Below are positions 34,123 to 42,656 of a DNA stretch of 64,000 bases, piece after piece. The notes under the pieces are model-generated. The model did no database searches. It was not told the origin of the DNA and was given only the letters and a program-made list of their open reading frames with translations. How positions within the stretch are numbered: position 1 is the first letter of the stretch; each line of letters begins with the position of its first letter. Position numbers and translations under genes: made by a program. Source of the stretch: Kribbella voronezhensis. GTDB lineage: Bacteria; Actinomycetota; Actinomycetes; Propionibacteriales; Kribbellaceae. The stretch is taken from NCBI RefSeq assembly GCF_004365175.1, contig NZ_SOCE01000002.1, positions 1 to 64,000 on the forward strand, read 5' to 3'.

Positions 34123-34137
34123 GCCGCCCAAGGCGGC
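34123..34137. terminator. Short hairpin after the amidase gene
   Basis: GCCGCC CAA GGCGGC, a perfect 6-bp stem with a 3-base loop, follows the 10-bp repeats. Probably the terminator of the operon, though no U-run follows. Confidence 0.5.
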
Positions 34138-34153
34138 TTGGCGACATGATGAG

Positions 34154-34169
34154 TTGCAAAAGTTTGCAA
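34154..34169. promoter_or_regulatory. Operator of the ArsR-SulP operon
   Basis: TTGCAAA AG TTTGCAA is a perfect inverted repeat, AT-rich in a GC-rich region, 39 bases before the first gene of the operon. ArsR-family repressors bind AT-rich palindromes of this size in their own promoters. Confidence 0.7.
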
Positions 34170-34207
34170 TTCAGCACATAGTGATCTTGAGGGGAGAGGA
34201 GATCGCG

Positions 34208-34408
34208 ATGGACATAGGTGAGTTCGCCACGGACGTGCGCAGGCGGGTGCAGGAGGCGCGGCAGGCGCTGCTGGTGGCTGAGAGCGAGAGCGATTTCTAC
34301 GCGGTCGACGTACGCACCGGCGAGCTGAACAGCCTGCTCCGGATGGCGGCGGAGAACGACGTGACGATCGAGCCCGCTCCCGCCGATCGACAGTCGACCA
34401 AAGGATGA
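34208..34408 (+). CDS. Small conserved protein preceding an ArsR gene
   Basis: A 66-aa protein from ATG 34208 with a strong GGGGAGAGGAGA RBS. It is acidic and helical (DIGEFATDVRRRVQEARQAL, then FYAVDVRTGELNSLLRMA) without cysteine or membrane segment. Its stop overlaps the ArsR start (GGATGACC). The operator just upstream and the overlap show it belongs to the same regulated operon. No family recognised. Confidence 0.65.
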   Translation: MDIGEFATDVRRRVQEARQALLVAESESDFYAVDVRTGELNSLLRMAAENDVTIEPAPADRQSTKG

Positions 34409-34755
34409 CCGGTAAGGCGGTTCCGCTCTATCAGGCCAAGGCGGAGTTCTTCCGGATGCTCGGCCACCCCGTCCGCATTCGGGTGCTCGAGCTCCTGCAG
34501 GACTCGCCACGCCCGGTGCGCGAACTTCTGGCCGACCTTGCCATCGAACCCTCCAGCCTCTCGCAACAACTCGCCGTACTCCGGCGTTACGGGATCGTGG
34601 TCTCCCGGCGGGAGAGTTCCACCGTCATCTACGAGATCGCCAGCAGCGACGTCGCGGAGTTGCTCCGAGTCGCTCGCCGGATCCTCACCGACCTGATCTC
34701 CGGCCAGAACGACCTCCTCACCGAACTCCGCGAGCACGAGTCCAGCCTCGGATGA
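34405..34755 (+). CDS. ArsR-family transcriptional regulator lacking cysteines
   Basis: A 116-aa winged-helix repressor. The HTH is plain (RELLADLAIEPSSLSQQLAVL) with the wing RRESSTVIYEIA. The protein has no cysteine at all, so the metal-thiolate sites of ArsR/SmtB sensors and the disulfide or persulfide switch of BigR/SqrR types are both excluded. It sits between a small protein and a SulP transporter with overlapping codons on both sides, and a TTGCAAA palindrome heads the operon. Likely autoregulator of sulfate or related anion uptake. Confidence 0.88.
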   Translation: MTGKAVPLYQAKAEFFRMLGHPVRIRVLELLQDSPRPVRELLADLAIEPSSLSQQLAVLRRYGIVVSRRESSTVIYEIASSDVAELLRVARRILTDLISGQNDLLTELREHESSLG

Positions 34756-36434
34756 ACGCACTCTCCAGCAGGGTGCTCGCGCTCCTGCCCGCTCGTCCGG
34801 ATCTCCTGGCGATGGGCCGCCAACCCCGTCGCGACCTGATCGCCGGTTTGACTGTCGCCGTCGTCGCCCTGCCGCTCGCGCTCGGATTCGGAATCTCCTC
34901 CGGACTCGGGGCTGCCGCCGGTCTGACCACCGCCGTGATCGCGGGCGCGCTCGCCGCGGCGTTCGGTGGTTCCAACCTGCAGGTGTCCGGGCCGACCGGC
35001 GCGATGACCGTCGTGCTCGTCCCGATCATGCACGCGCACGGAGCGAACGGCGTACTGACGGTAGGGCTGATGGCCGGCCTCATCCTGATCGGTCTGGCGG
35101 TGGCCCGGGCGGGTCAGTACATGGCCTTCGTCCCGGCGTCTGTCGTTGAAGGCTTCACGCTGGGAATCGCTTGTGTCATTGGACTCCAGCAACTTCCAGC
35201 GGCCTTGGGAGTCGCGAAGCCCGACAGTGATCAGGTCGTGGTACTCGCAGCGCGGTCGGTGGGGGAGTTCGTTCAGCAACCGAACTGGACTGCCATTGCC
35301 CTCACTGCTGGAGTCGCGGCACTGATCCTGATCGGCGGTCGCTGGCGACCCAGCCTGCCGTTCTCCTTGTTGGCCGTCGTCGCCGCAACTCTCCTGGTCG
35401 AGACAACCGGTCTCAACGCCGCACGCATCGGCACCTTGCCTTCCGGCCTGTCCGCACCTTCGCTGGGCTTCCTTGATCTCTCGACCCTCTCGACCTTGGC
35501 GGGACCGGCCATAGCCATCGCCGCGCTCGCGGCTCTGGAGTCTCTCCTGTCCGCGGCTGTCGCAGACGGCATGGGAGTCAGCCACAAGCACGACCCGGAC
35601 CGTGAGTTGTTCGGGCAGGGCCTGGCCAACCTGGTGACGCCGCTGTTCGGCGGCGTACCGGCGACCGGCGCGATCGCCCGTACTGCGGTCAACGTCAGAA
35701 CCGGCGCTGGTTCAAGACTGGCCGCCCTCGTCCACGCCGCCGTGCTGGCCGCCATCGTCTACACAGCGGCACCCCTCGTCGGACGGATCCCGCTGGCGGC
35801 GCTGGCCGGGGTACTGCTGGCGACCGCCGTACGGATGGTCGAAGTCGGGTCGGTCCGGGCGATGGCTCGGGCGACCCGTTCGGATGCGGTGGTCCTGGCA
35901 TTGACCGCGATCGCCACCTTGGCTCTGGACCTGGTGAAAGCGGTTCTTCTCGGGTTGGTCGTCGCCGGTGCATTGGCTTTGCGCGCGGTCGCGCGGAGCG
36001 CCAGTCTCCGACAGATGCCGCTGCACCCGGATCTGCCGGGCGACCACACGCAAGAGGAACGTGCCTTGCTGGACGAGCACATCGTCGCCTATCGGATCGA
36101 CGGGCCGCTGCTGTTCGCTGCTCATCGATTCCTGCTCGAACTGTCCGAGGTCGCCCACATGTCGGTGGTGATCCTGCGGATGTCGGCCGTGACTGCGATC
36201 GATGCCAGCGGCGCGCTGGTCCTCAAGGACGCGATCGAGAAGCTCCAGCACCGGGGCATGATCGTCTTGATCTCAGGGATCAGGCCCGGACATCACCGGC
36301 CGTTGGATGCGCTCGACGTCATCGACCGCCTACGGCAATCCGATCGAGTCTTTGCCACCACACCAGAAGCGATCGCAGCCGCCCGAGCTCACCTCCACAA
36401 CGCCGGCGTCCTCCTCGACCAGCACGCGCCCTAG
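34752..36434 (+). CDS. SulP-family anion transporter with STAS domain
   Basis: A 560-aa membrane protein. The N-terminal ~410 residues contain 10-14 hydrophobic segments, including VAVVALPLALGFGISSGLG and the conserved FGGSNLQVSGPTGAM. The cytoplasmic STAS domain follows at ~430-545 (VILRMSAVTAIDASGALVLK contains the Asp-Ala-Ser-Gly site). SulP proteins carry sulfate, bicarbonate or dicarboxylates. No carbonic anhydrase domain is attached, so sulfate or another anion is open. Coupled to the ArsR gene by a 4-base overlap. Confidence 0.92.
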   Translation: MNALSSRVLALLPARPDLLAMGRQPRRDLIAGLTVAVVALPLALGFGISSGLGAAAGLTTAVIAGALAAAFGGSNLQVSGPTGAMTVVLVPIMHAHGANGVLTVGLMAGLILIGLAVARAGQYMAFVPASVVEGFTLGIACVIGLQQLPAALGVAKPDSDQVVVLAARSVGEFVQQPNWTAIALTAGVAALILIGGRWRPSLPFSLLAVVAATLLVETTGLNAARIGTLPSGLSAPSLGFLDLSTLSTLAGPAIAIAALAALESLLSAAVADGMGVSHKHDPDRELFGQGLANLVTPLFGGVPATGAIARTAVNVRTGAGSRLAALVHAAVLAAIVYTAAPLVGRIPLAALAGVLLATAVRMVEVGSVRAMARATRSDAVVLALTAIATLALDLVKAVLLGLVVAGALALRAVARSASLRQMPLHPDLPGDHTQEERALLDEHIVAYRIDGPLLFAAHRFLLELSEVAHMSVVILRMSAVTAIDASGALVLKDAIEKLQHRGMIVLISGIRPGHHRPLDALDVIDRLRQSDRVFATTPEAIAAARAHLHNAGVLLDQHAP

Positions 36435-36562
36435 CGGCAGCCCTTACCACCGCGCTACCTCCCGGCCGACGCGCCCTTGACCTGCCGCGAGTGGGCGGTG
36501 TTAACCGCTGCGGGCGTTCGTGGCAGTCGGCTTCGACGATGTTCGAAGAGATTGCTGCCATC

Positions 36563-36579
36563 CCTTCCACGATGGAAGG
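36563..36579. promoter_or_regulatory. Perfect inverted repeat upstream of a secreted protein gene
   Basis: CCTTCCA CGA TGGAAGG, 60 bases before the start at 36639. A second weaker one, CTTCGA (36531) with TCGAAG (36543), lies just before it. Either could be a terminator for the SulP operon or an operator for the next gene. Confidence 0.45.
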
Positions 36580-36638
36580 CTCTCTCAAAGATCCGGTCTA
36601 GTCCGTGAGAACGCGGGATCGCCTACTGAGGGAGCACC

Positions 36639-36965
36639 ATGTCTTTGCTTTCAGCCATCCGGCAGCACAGTTCGTCGGCCAAGGTGATCCTCGGCGCGGG
36701 CGCTCTGGTATCAGCCGCTGTGTTGTCGACCTTGAGCGCATCCGCGGCGCAGGTCGCGAGTGGGACCTACAGCCCCACAGAGACCTGCACGGTCGCCTAC
36801 AACCACAGCCGTTTCTGGAGCGAGAACCATCTCGTCATCCACTTCGTGGATGCGGGCCAGAAATTCAATGTGATCCGCAGGCAGGGCGACGAGTACCTCG
36901 GAATCTTGTGGGGGCGAACCGACCGGTCCTGGATGAAGGCCAGCGACGTGTGGTGCTCGGTCTGA
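36639..36965 (+). CDS. Small secreted protein, SH3-like
   Basis: A 108-aa protein with a clear Sec signal peptide (hydrophobic VILGAGALVSAAVLSTLSA, cleavage after ASAA). The mature ~70 residues contain two cysteines (ETCTVAY and the terminal VWCSV) likely to form a disulfide, and short strands (VIHFVDAGQKFNVI, WMKASDVWC) reminiscent of bacterial SH3 domains. RBS GAGGGAG. Probably acts outside the cell; function unknown. Confidence 0.65.
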   Translation: MSLLSAIRQHSSSAKVILGAGALVSAAVLSTLSASAAQVASGTYSPTETCTVAYNHSRFWSENHLVIHFVDAGQKFNVIRRQGDEYLGILWGRTDRSWMKASDVWCSV

Positions 36966-37039
36966 CCCAGGCAGGTTGAGCGTCGTACATGCTTGACCGG
37001 CGAGCCTCCTCGGCTGAGAACAACTGATCGCAGTACGAG

Positions 37040-37909
37040 TTAGTACTCGCCGTAGACCTGGACCTTGGTGCCGATGGGGGTTTCGGCGAAGATCTGGTGG
37101 ATCTGGGGGCGCATGACGCGGACGCAGCGGTGGCTCGCCGGGTAGGTCTTGATGAGCGAGTTGACGCGCGATCCGTGCAGCGCGATGCCTGGGCGATCCT
37201 TGAGGAAGTAGATCGAGTCGTACATGTACGCGTCGTCGTACAGGCTGCTCTCGTGCGGACCGGCCCACTTCCGCCAGACCTTGCCGGTGCGGCTCGGAGT
37301 CTCGTACCCCGGTCCGCCGGTGGAGACCCAGACGATCCGGCGGTACGTGTTCTTGACGACCTGGTAGAGCACCTGGCAGGTCTTGTTGACGTAGATGCCG
37401 GTCGACTTCGTCGGCACCGGCTTGGCGGTTGCCGAGAGCACCGACTTGATGTCTCCCGCGGTGAGCGGGCCGCGACTGATCGGGAGGCCGGCAGTCTCGC
37501 GGTACGCGCAGAGCGCTTGCCGGGCGCGCTTGCTGATCTTGCCGTCGACGTCACCGACGGGGTAGCCCCAGGCATCGAGTTTGCGCTCGACCAGCAACGC
37601 CTGCGACGCCGGCTTGACCGGAGGCTTCGGCGGTTTGCCCGGCTTCCCGGTGGTTGGCTTGGACGTCGGAGTCGTGGTCGGCTTCGCGCTCGGGGGCGTC
37701 GCGGTGGTGCTCGGCGTCGTGGTCGGGGTAGCGGTCGGCGACGCGCTTGGAGTCGGCGTGCTCGGCGTCGGCGTGCTCGGGGTGCTGCTCGTCGTCGCGG
37801 TCGTACTGGGCGACGACGGCGTACCGGAGTCGGCTGCCACATCGCTGCACCCAGTCAGGGCGACGGCCAGCAAGACGGTTCCAGCCACGAGACCACGTCG
37901 ACGAGACAC
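37040..37909 (-). CDS. L,D-transpeptidase lipoprotein with Ser/Thr/Pro-rich stalk
   Basis: A 289-aa exported protein starting at GTG 37909 with a strong GGAGAGGGG RBS. The lipobox ALTGC places Cys21 in the membrane. Residues ~25-100 are a Pro/Ser/Thr repeat stalk (TPTPSTPTPSA style). A peptidoglycan-binding-like helical region precedes the YkuD domain, whose active-site segment reads ALHGS, then ASHRCVRV. The usual motif is S-H-G-C; here Gly is replaced by Arg, while the nucleophilic Cys is kept. It would make 3-3 cross-links or attach proteins to peptidoglycan. Confidence 0.85.
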   Translation of the reverse strand: MSRRRGLVAGTVLLAVALTGCSDVAADSGTPSSPSTTATTSSTPSTPTPSTPTPSASPTATPTTTPSTTATPPSAKPTTTPTSKPTTGKPGKPPKPPVKPASQALLVERKLDAWGYPVGDVDGKISKRARQALCAYRETAGLPISRGPLTAGDIKSVLSATAKPVPTKSTGIYVNKTCQVLYQVVKNTYRRIVWVSTGGPGYETPSRTGKVWRKWAGPHESSLYDDAYMYDSIYFLKDRPGIALHGSRVNSLIKTYPASHRCVRVMRPQIHQIFAETPIGTKVQVYGEY

Positions 37910-38058
37910 GGATTCCCCTCTCCTTCAATCCCCAGAGTCGCAGAACCGCAGCGTGTCGAGCCGAAGACCCGCCGTACGCCGCGACCGCCGAGGCTAATAC
38001 CCGGCAGGGCCCTCGGCAGTGGGGAATTCGCTACCTGTCACCGAACCGTTGTGATCGG

Positions 38059-38583
38059 TCACCGATCGATGGCGACAGCGGGATCGCTGCGAAGCCGGCT
38101 GTAGAGATACGCATCGCGGTACTGACCGGCGCGGAATTCACACGCCCGGATCACGCCCTCGAACTGGAACCCTGCCTTCAGCAACGACTTCTGCTCAGCC
38201 ACGTTCTCGGGTTGGGTCGCCGCCTGGATTCGCTCCACCGGCGTGTGCTCGAACAGATAGTCGGTCACCATCGCCTGCGCCCGCCACCCGATCCCGCGTC
38301 CCCTGTACTGCGGGCGCAAAGCGGCCCCGATCTCCCAGTACTTCGTCTTGTCGTCGAACGACCCCGCAAACCAACTGACGAAGCCGGCCGTTTCGCCCCC
38401 GCTCTCGACGATCAGCCGGCTGCTGTCCGCCCCCAGATACCCGTCCTCCTCAAACCTTTTCACCGCGATCCGCGGAGCCCTGAATCCTTGCCAACTGATC
38501 CCCACCTCGTCCTGCTCAACCGCAAACTCCGCGAAGTAGTCGAGATCCTTTTCCTGCACCGGCCGCAGTCTCAGCTCATCCAC
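38059..38583 (-). CDS. GNAT-family acetyltransferase
   Basis: A 174-aa protein taken from GTG 38583 (VDELRLRPVQEKD), where the RimJ/RimL-type GNAT domain begins; the open frame upstream to 38679 has no domain character. The acetyl-CoA motif A is LRPQYRGRGIGWRAQ (Q/R-x2-G-x-G/A), followed by RIQAATQPENVAEQKSLLKA, which is typical of ribosomal-protein Ser/Ala acetyltransferases. Substrate unknown. Last of three closely spaced minus-strand genes. Confidence 0.85.
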   Translation of the reverse strand: MDELRLRPVQEKDLDYFAEFAVEQDEVGISWQGFRAPRIAVKRFEEDGYLGADSSRLIVESGGETAGFVSWFAGSFDDKTKYWEIGAALRPQYRGRGIGWRAQAMVTDYLFEHTPVERIQAATQPENVAEQKSLLKAGFQFEGVIRACEFRAGQYRDAYLYSRLRSDPAVAIDR

Positions 38584-38621
38584 GTGATCAGCCTGCCTCG
38601 CAACAGGTTCACAGGGTGTTC

Positions 38622-39338
38622 TCAGAGCCGGTTGCCACGATGGCAGCGGACATAGAGAAGCTGCGGAACTTCCTGCCACACCGGCTGCCGATCGAATTGC
38701 TGCGGTTCACGCAATTCGTCGATGACCAACCCTGCCCGGGAGAGCGCGGCGACGTACGTGCTCAGCGTTCGGTGATACGCACCCACGGGCAACGCGTTGT
38801 TGTGCAGACCTGGACCGTCCCAGTAGCCCTCTTCGAAGTACCGCCCGACGGTCCGCCGCACACTCTGGTTCGTGTGGTCCACCAGGTCGCCGGTAGCCGG
38901 GGCCTTGAAGCACGGATGCGTGATCACAAAGACGAACCAGCCACCCGGGCGAAGTACGCGTGCGACGGACTGCACAGCCCGGTCGACATCGGGAATATCC
39001 ATCAACGCCATATAGCAAACTGCACCGTCGAAAGACTCGTTGTCGAGCCCTTCCAGAGTGTGCGCATCGCCTTGCAGATAAGCGATCCCGAGCTGTTCAG
39101 ACTCCTCGTACCGCTTCGCGAGAGCAACGAGCTTCTCGGACAGCTCGACGCCGGTCACTGCCGCCCCACGGGAGGCCAGGTACCGAGCCTCTCGCCCCTG
39201 CCCGCACGCAACCGCGCACACCTGCTGACCCTCGACCTCGCCGACGAGCTCCTCGAACGTACCGTCGGCAAGCATCGAGCCCGCACCGACCCACACGTCG
39301 TACTCCGCAGCCACGCGATCGTACGTCGCCTCAGCCAT
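38622..39338 (-). CDS. Class I SAM-dependent methyltransferase
   Basis: A 238-aa methyltransferase. Motif I is VCAVACGQGREARYLASRGA (glycine-rich SAM loop), then VTGVELSEKLV (acidic end of strand 2), and FDGAVCYMALMDIPDVDRAV (motif post-II), with the later strand WFVFVITHPCF. Small-molecule methylation is likely. Upstream gene ends 11 bases before it; the GNAT gene starts 38 bases after it. Confidence 0.85.
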   Translation of the reverse strand: MAEATYDRVAAEYDVWVGAGSMLADGTFEELVGEVEGQQVCAVACGQGREARYLASRGAAVTGVELSEKLVALAKRYEESEQLGIAYLQGDAHTLEGLDNESFDGAVCYMALMDIPDVDRAVQSVARVLRPGGWFVFVITHPCFKAPATGDLVDHTNQSVRRTVGRYFEEGYWDGPGLHNNALPVGAYHRTLSTYVAALSRAGLVIDELREPQQFDRQPVWQEVPQLLYVRCHRGNRL

Positions 39339-39349
39339 AGTCGTCGAGA

Positions 39350-39757
39350 TCAGAGACCGAGGTCGCGCAGAAACTCCGGCTTGTAGGCCTGCAGTACGAC
39401 GTACCGCGGATCCGGCGTCTCGACACCCTCGTAGCTCGGCTCAGTCGCATCCGCGTCGTCCGCGGCCGTGCTCGGGTCGACCCACTCCTGCTTCGCGTGG
39501 CTCCAGCGAGTCAGCGTGTAGTCCGCGCTCAGGTGATCGGCGGAGACAACTTCACGCACGGCACTCTCGGCCTCGAGCGCGTCGTCCTGGGAGTTCGCGT
39601 AGATCATCAGCCGCGACCCGTCCCGGGTCACCGTCACGTTGCCACCCAGCCGCTTGCGAGCATCGTCATCGAGATCAAGCGCCCGCAACCGCTCCCAGAA
39701 CGACAACCCGTGCTCGCCGTCGTTCAGCTCAACCTCAACCCGAAACTCATCAGCCAT
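39350..39757 (-). CDS. Conserved hypothetical protein
   Basis: A 135-aa acidic soluble protein. It opens with strands (EFRVEVELNDGEHGLSF) and an ALDLDDDARKRLG helix, then VTVTRDGSRLMIYA, and ends in a tail ending EFLRDLGL. Widespread short actinobacterial proteins have this look, but I cannot assign a function. First of three minus-strand genes, divergent from LysR. Confidence 0.6.
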   Translation of the reverse strand: MADEFRVEVELNDGEHGLSFWERLRALDLDDDARKRLGGNVTVTRDGSRLMIYANSQDDALEAESAVREVVSADHLSADYTLTRWSHAKQEWVDPSTAADDADATEPSYEGVETPDPRYVVLQAYKPEFLRDLGL

Positions 39758-39822
39758 ACCCCCACCCTACCGATCTCACCCGGTCCATCACTGCACCTCA
39801 CGGGGCACTCGCAGGCCATGAC

Positions 39823-39871
39823 ATCTCCGACCGAAGAATCGTCAATCTTCAATCACCTATACTTCTGAGTC
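39823..39871. promoter_or_regulatory. LysR promoter/operator, leaderless start
   Basis: Contains GAAGAATC, N8, TCAATCAC, N6, TTCTGAGTC with the same spacing as at 43658-43706 upstream of the aldo/keto reductase gene. A -10-like TATACT (39858-39863) stands eight bases before the ATG at 39872, so the LysR transcript is probably leaderless. This looks like a LysR autoregulatory site. Confidence 0.6.
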
Positions 39872-40753
39872 ATGGAGCTGAGGCATCTCGAACACTTCGT
39901 CGCCGTCGCCGAGCAGAAGCACTTCACCCGGGCGGCCGAGGCGATGTCGATCTCGCAGTCCGGCCTGTCCGCGTCGATCCGCGCCCTGGAACGCGAGCTC
40001 CACACCTCGCTCTTCGTCCGCAACACCCGAAGCGTCGAGCTCACCGAGGCCGGCCGGGCCCTCCTCTGCGAAGGCCGTCGCACCCTGGCGGCCGCCGAGG
40101 CAGCAAAGGACGCTGTCGCCGCAGTACAGGGCCTTCTTCGCGGCCACCTCTCAGTAGGCCTGGAACAGTGCCTCGGCGTAGTCGACGTACCAGCGCTCCT
40201 CGCCAAGTTCCGCTCCGCCTACCCGGGCGTCGAGATCGAAGTACGCCAGGGCGGCTCCACCCCCATGCTCGACGAACTGGCCTCCGGCCGCCTCGATGTC
40301 GCCTTCGTGGCGACAGCCGGCCACCCCATCCCCGGCCTGGACCTCCGCCCTGTCTCCACGGAATCCATGGTCATGGTCTGCTCCGCCGAACACCGCCTGG
40401 CCAACGCGTCCGCGGTCTCACTCCCAGACCTGGCGGGGGAGTCGTTCGTGGACTTCGACCCCACCTGGGGCGCCCGCGCCATCTCCGATCACGCCTTCGC
40501 CCGCGCCGGCGTCGCGCACCCGATCACCATCGAGGTCAACGACGTCCACACCCTCCTGGCACTGGTCAGCCACAACCTCGGCGTGGCCCTGGTCCCAGAA
40601 CGCATCGCCGCCAAACGAGGCGATCACATCACCATCCCCCTAGCCCCTAACTCCGCCGACCCCTGGCAGGTCTCGGTCGCCATCCCCACCGGCTCCGCCG
40701 CGTCCTTGGCAGCCGACGCCCTCATCGGAATGCTGCCCACCACCCTGACCTGA
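39872..40753 (+). CDS. LysR-family transcriptional regulator
   Basis: A 293-aa regulator. The N-terminal winged helix is standard (FVAVAEQKHFTRAAEAM, then SISQSGLSASIRALEREL), followed by the linker helix and an effector domain of the periplasmic-binding type (YPGVEIEVRQGG, LDVAFVATAGHP, LVSHNLGVALVPERIA). The start codon lies at the probable transcription start. A 49-base region around its promoter is repeated before the aldo/keto reductase gene, which is the best candidate target. Convergent with the next gene, four bases apart. Confidence 0.92.
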   Translation: MELRHLEHFVAVAEQKHFTRAAEAMSISQSGLSASIRALERELHTSLFVRNTRSVELTEAGRALLCEGRRTLAAAEAAKDAVAAVQGLLRGHLSVGLEQCLGVVDVPALLAKFRSAYPGVEIEVRQGGSTPMLDELASGRLDVAFVATAGHPIPGLDLRPVSTESMVMVCSAEHRLANASAVSLPDLAGESFVDFDPTWGARAISDHAFARAGVAHPITIEVNDVHTLLALVSHNLGVALVPERIAAKRGDHITIPLAPNSADPWQVSVAIPTGSAASLAADALIGMLPTTLT

Positions 40754-40756
40754 GGC

Positions 40757-41446
40757 TCAGCTCAGATCCTCCGGCCAGGCGCCGAAGTGAGCAGTCGGTT
40801 CGCCGCTCTCGCCGACCATCCACGCCTCGATCCGCGCACCGCGCAAACTCTGATCCACCTCGGTCAGTAGCGCGCCGTACCGAGTTGCGTCGGGCAGGGC
40901 GACAACGACGCGAGCCCCGTCATCGGCCACTCTCATGCGCATGGCTTTGAGAATCGCGTCCGCCAGTGAATGAGAGGCCTCCAATGCCGGCGCAGTCGGC
41001 TTCGGCTGGCCCGCGTTCGGGCCGCGCGCGTACGTCGCTGCCGGGTACCCCTTGACCTCGACAAGCAGCCTTACCCCACCACGCTCCGCAATGACATTCG
41101 TCCCGCGTTCCCGCGTCTCGGTATCCGCAACCCGTACGATCTGCCAGCTCTCGCGGACGAGCCACCCGACCAAGGCGCTCTGAACCGCGGCTTCATGCGG
41201 CCACGCACGATCAGCCGAGCTCTCATGGACAGTCGCTGGGGGAGTCGTTGCCGGGGCCGCGCCAACAAGTCGATTGACGATCGTCCCGCTGCTCGAATCC
41301 CGAGCGAGCAGCCCCTCAGCTGCCAACCGCCGGCAGTACTGATTGATGGTCTGATGCCGCCGCCTGAGTCCCGTGGCGAGCTGAGCGTCCGTCATGCCAC
41401 CAGGGCTCTGATCAAGCACCCGCAGTACCTCGTCGCGAAGGCTCAT
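40757..41446 (-). CDS. Winged-helix protein with PD-(D/E)XK nuclease-like C-terminus
   Basis: A 229-aa protein from the ATG at 41446 (MSLRDEVLRVL). Residues ~1-55 are a winged helix (GMTDAQLATGLRRRHQTINQY, then GLLARDSSSGTIV). The C-terminal part has ALVGWLVRESWQIVRVADTE, then TNVIAERGGVRLLVEVKGYP. The D/E...E-V-K order after a hydrophobic strand resembles restriction-endonuclease-like folds. It could be a nuclease or a DNA-binding protein with a dead nuclease fold. No methylase partner is adjacent. Confidence 0.55.
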   Translation of the reverse strand: MSLRDEVLRVLDQSPGGMTDAQLATGLRRRHQTINQYCRRLAAEGLLARDSSSGTIVNRLVGAAPATTPPATVHESSADRAWPHEAAVQSALVGWLVRESWQIVRVADTETRERGTNVIAERGGVRLLVEVKGYPAATYARGPNAGQPKPTAPALEASHSLADAILKAMRMRVADDGARVVVALPDATRYGALLTEVDQSLRGARIEAWMVGESGEPTAHFGAWPEDLS

Positions 41447-41587
41447 CTGGCTCCCAACCGGAGTCGGTCTGTGTACGCAACCGTACTCCGCGCCCGCCGC
41501 GATCCGCCCCACCCAGAATCTGGCCCGCACAGACAAGTCGCCTGTACGCCGACGTTCGGCGTACAGGCGATTCTCACCAGGCAGCGC

Positions 41588-42430
41588 TCAGCATGTTGCG
41601 ACAGCGCCGTGGCCTACCCAGTTCATCAGCTGCATTTCGGCCTCATCCCGCGGACCGAAATGGCCGCCGTCGACCCACACCAACTCGGCGTTGGGTAGGT
41701 GGCGAGCGAGCCATTCACCGTGCGCCGCCGGAACCGTCGTGTCCTCGCGCGCCACCATGATTCGCGTCGGCACTTGGATGTCCTCGACGGAGAACCCCCA
41801 GTCGCGAGTACCGGACAGGCAGTCATCGATGTAGCCGGCCGGACCTTGCCGACCGGACTCAACGAACGCTTCCATCAGCATTGCGCGTTCCTCGTCCACC
41901 AGCCCGAGCTCCGGCATACCGGCGTTCACCCAATCCATGAACGCCCGCCAGTCGATCTCCAGCGCCGCCTCGCCCTGCACCGCATGCTGCCAGCCCAGCC
42001 GAGCTTCCTCATCCATACCCTCGTAGAAGTCGAGCCCTTCAGCGGTGAAGGGAGCAGGCCCGACAACGGTTGCGCAGCGGCTCACGCGATCTGGCAGCAG
42101 AGCCGCCGCAGCCAAGGCCGGCGAGGCGCCACCCGAGACACCGGCGACCCCGAACTGCTCCAACTCGAACGCATCCGCGATCGCCAGCACATCGGCCGCC
42201 GAGTCCGCCCGGCGCCTACCAGCAGCCCGCGTAGAGAGCCCGTACCCGGGCCGATCGTAGGTGTACACCCGGAGGTGGTTGCGCAGATACCCATCACCCG
42301 GCTCCCGCAGGTAACGACTCCCCGGCGTGCCGTGCAGAAAGAACATCGGGGCCCCCTCCGGATCGCCCCACTCACAGACAGCCAACTCCCGACCATCCGG
42401 CGTACGCACAATCCTCACCTGCTCGTGCAT
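41588..42430 (-). CDS. Alpha/beta hydrolase
   Basis: A 280-aa protein from the ATG at 42430 (MHEQVRIVRTPDGREL); the frame is open further upstream but without coding character. Oxyanion segment MFFLHGTPGSR, nucleophile elbow GVSGGAS (G-x-S-x-G), acid in VAREDTTVPAAHG and catalytic His in WVDGGHFG are all present. Esterase, lipase or related hydrolase; substrate unknown. Confidence 0.88.
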   Translation of the reverse strand: MHEQVRIVRTPDGRELAVCEWGDPEGAPMFFLHGTPGSRYLREPGDGYLRNHLRVYTYDRPGYGLSTRAAGRRRADSAADVLAIADAFELEQFGVAGVSGGASPALAAAALLPDRVSRCATVVGPAPFTAEGLDFYEGMDEEARLGWQHAVQGEAALEIDWRAFMDWVNAGMPELGLVDEERAMLMEAFVESGRQGPAGYIDDCLSGTRDWGFSVEDIQVPTRIMVAREDTTVPAAHGEWLARHLPNAELVWVDGGHFGPRDEAEMQLMNWVGHGAVATC

Positions 42431-42656
42431 GACGCTGCCCCCAACTGCCTCGTGACTTGCACCCCCAGCAGGACGACCCCGTTGCTTCAGCATGGCCTCT
42501 CGCGTATCAGGCCGCCATGGCTCGACGATGTCGGAGCGACCTGCCGTACGGCGCCACGCGCGGTCCGCGGCCACGCAGTACGGGCTCCAGCCGCTCAAGA
42601 CAAACCGCCCGTACACCGGCTGTCGGCGTACGGGCGATTCGCTCAGGTGAGTGGTG

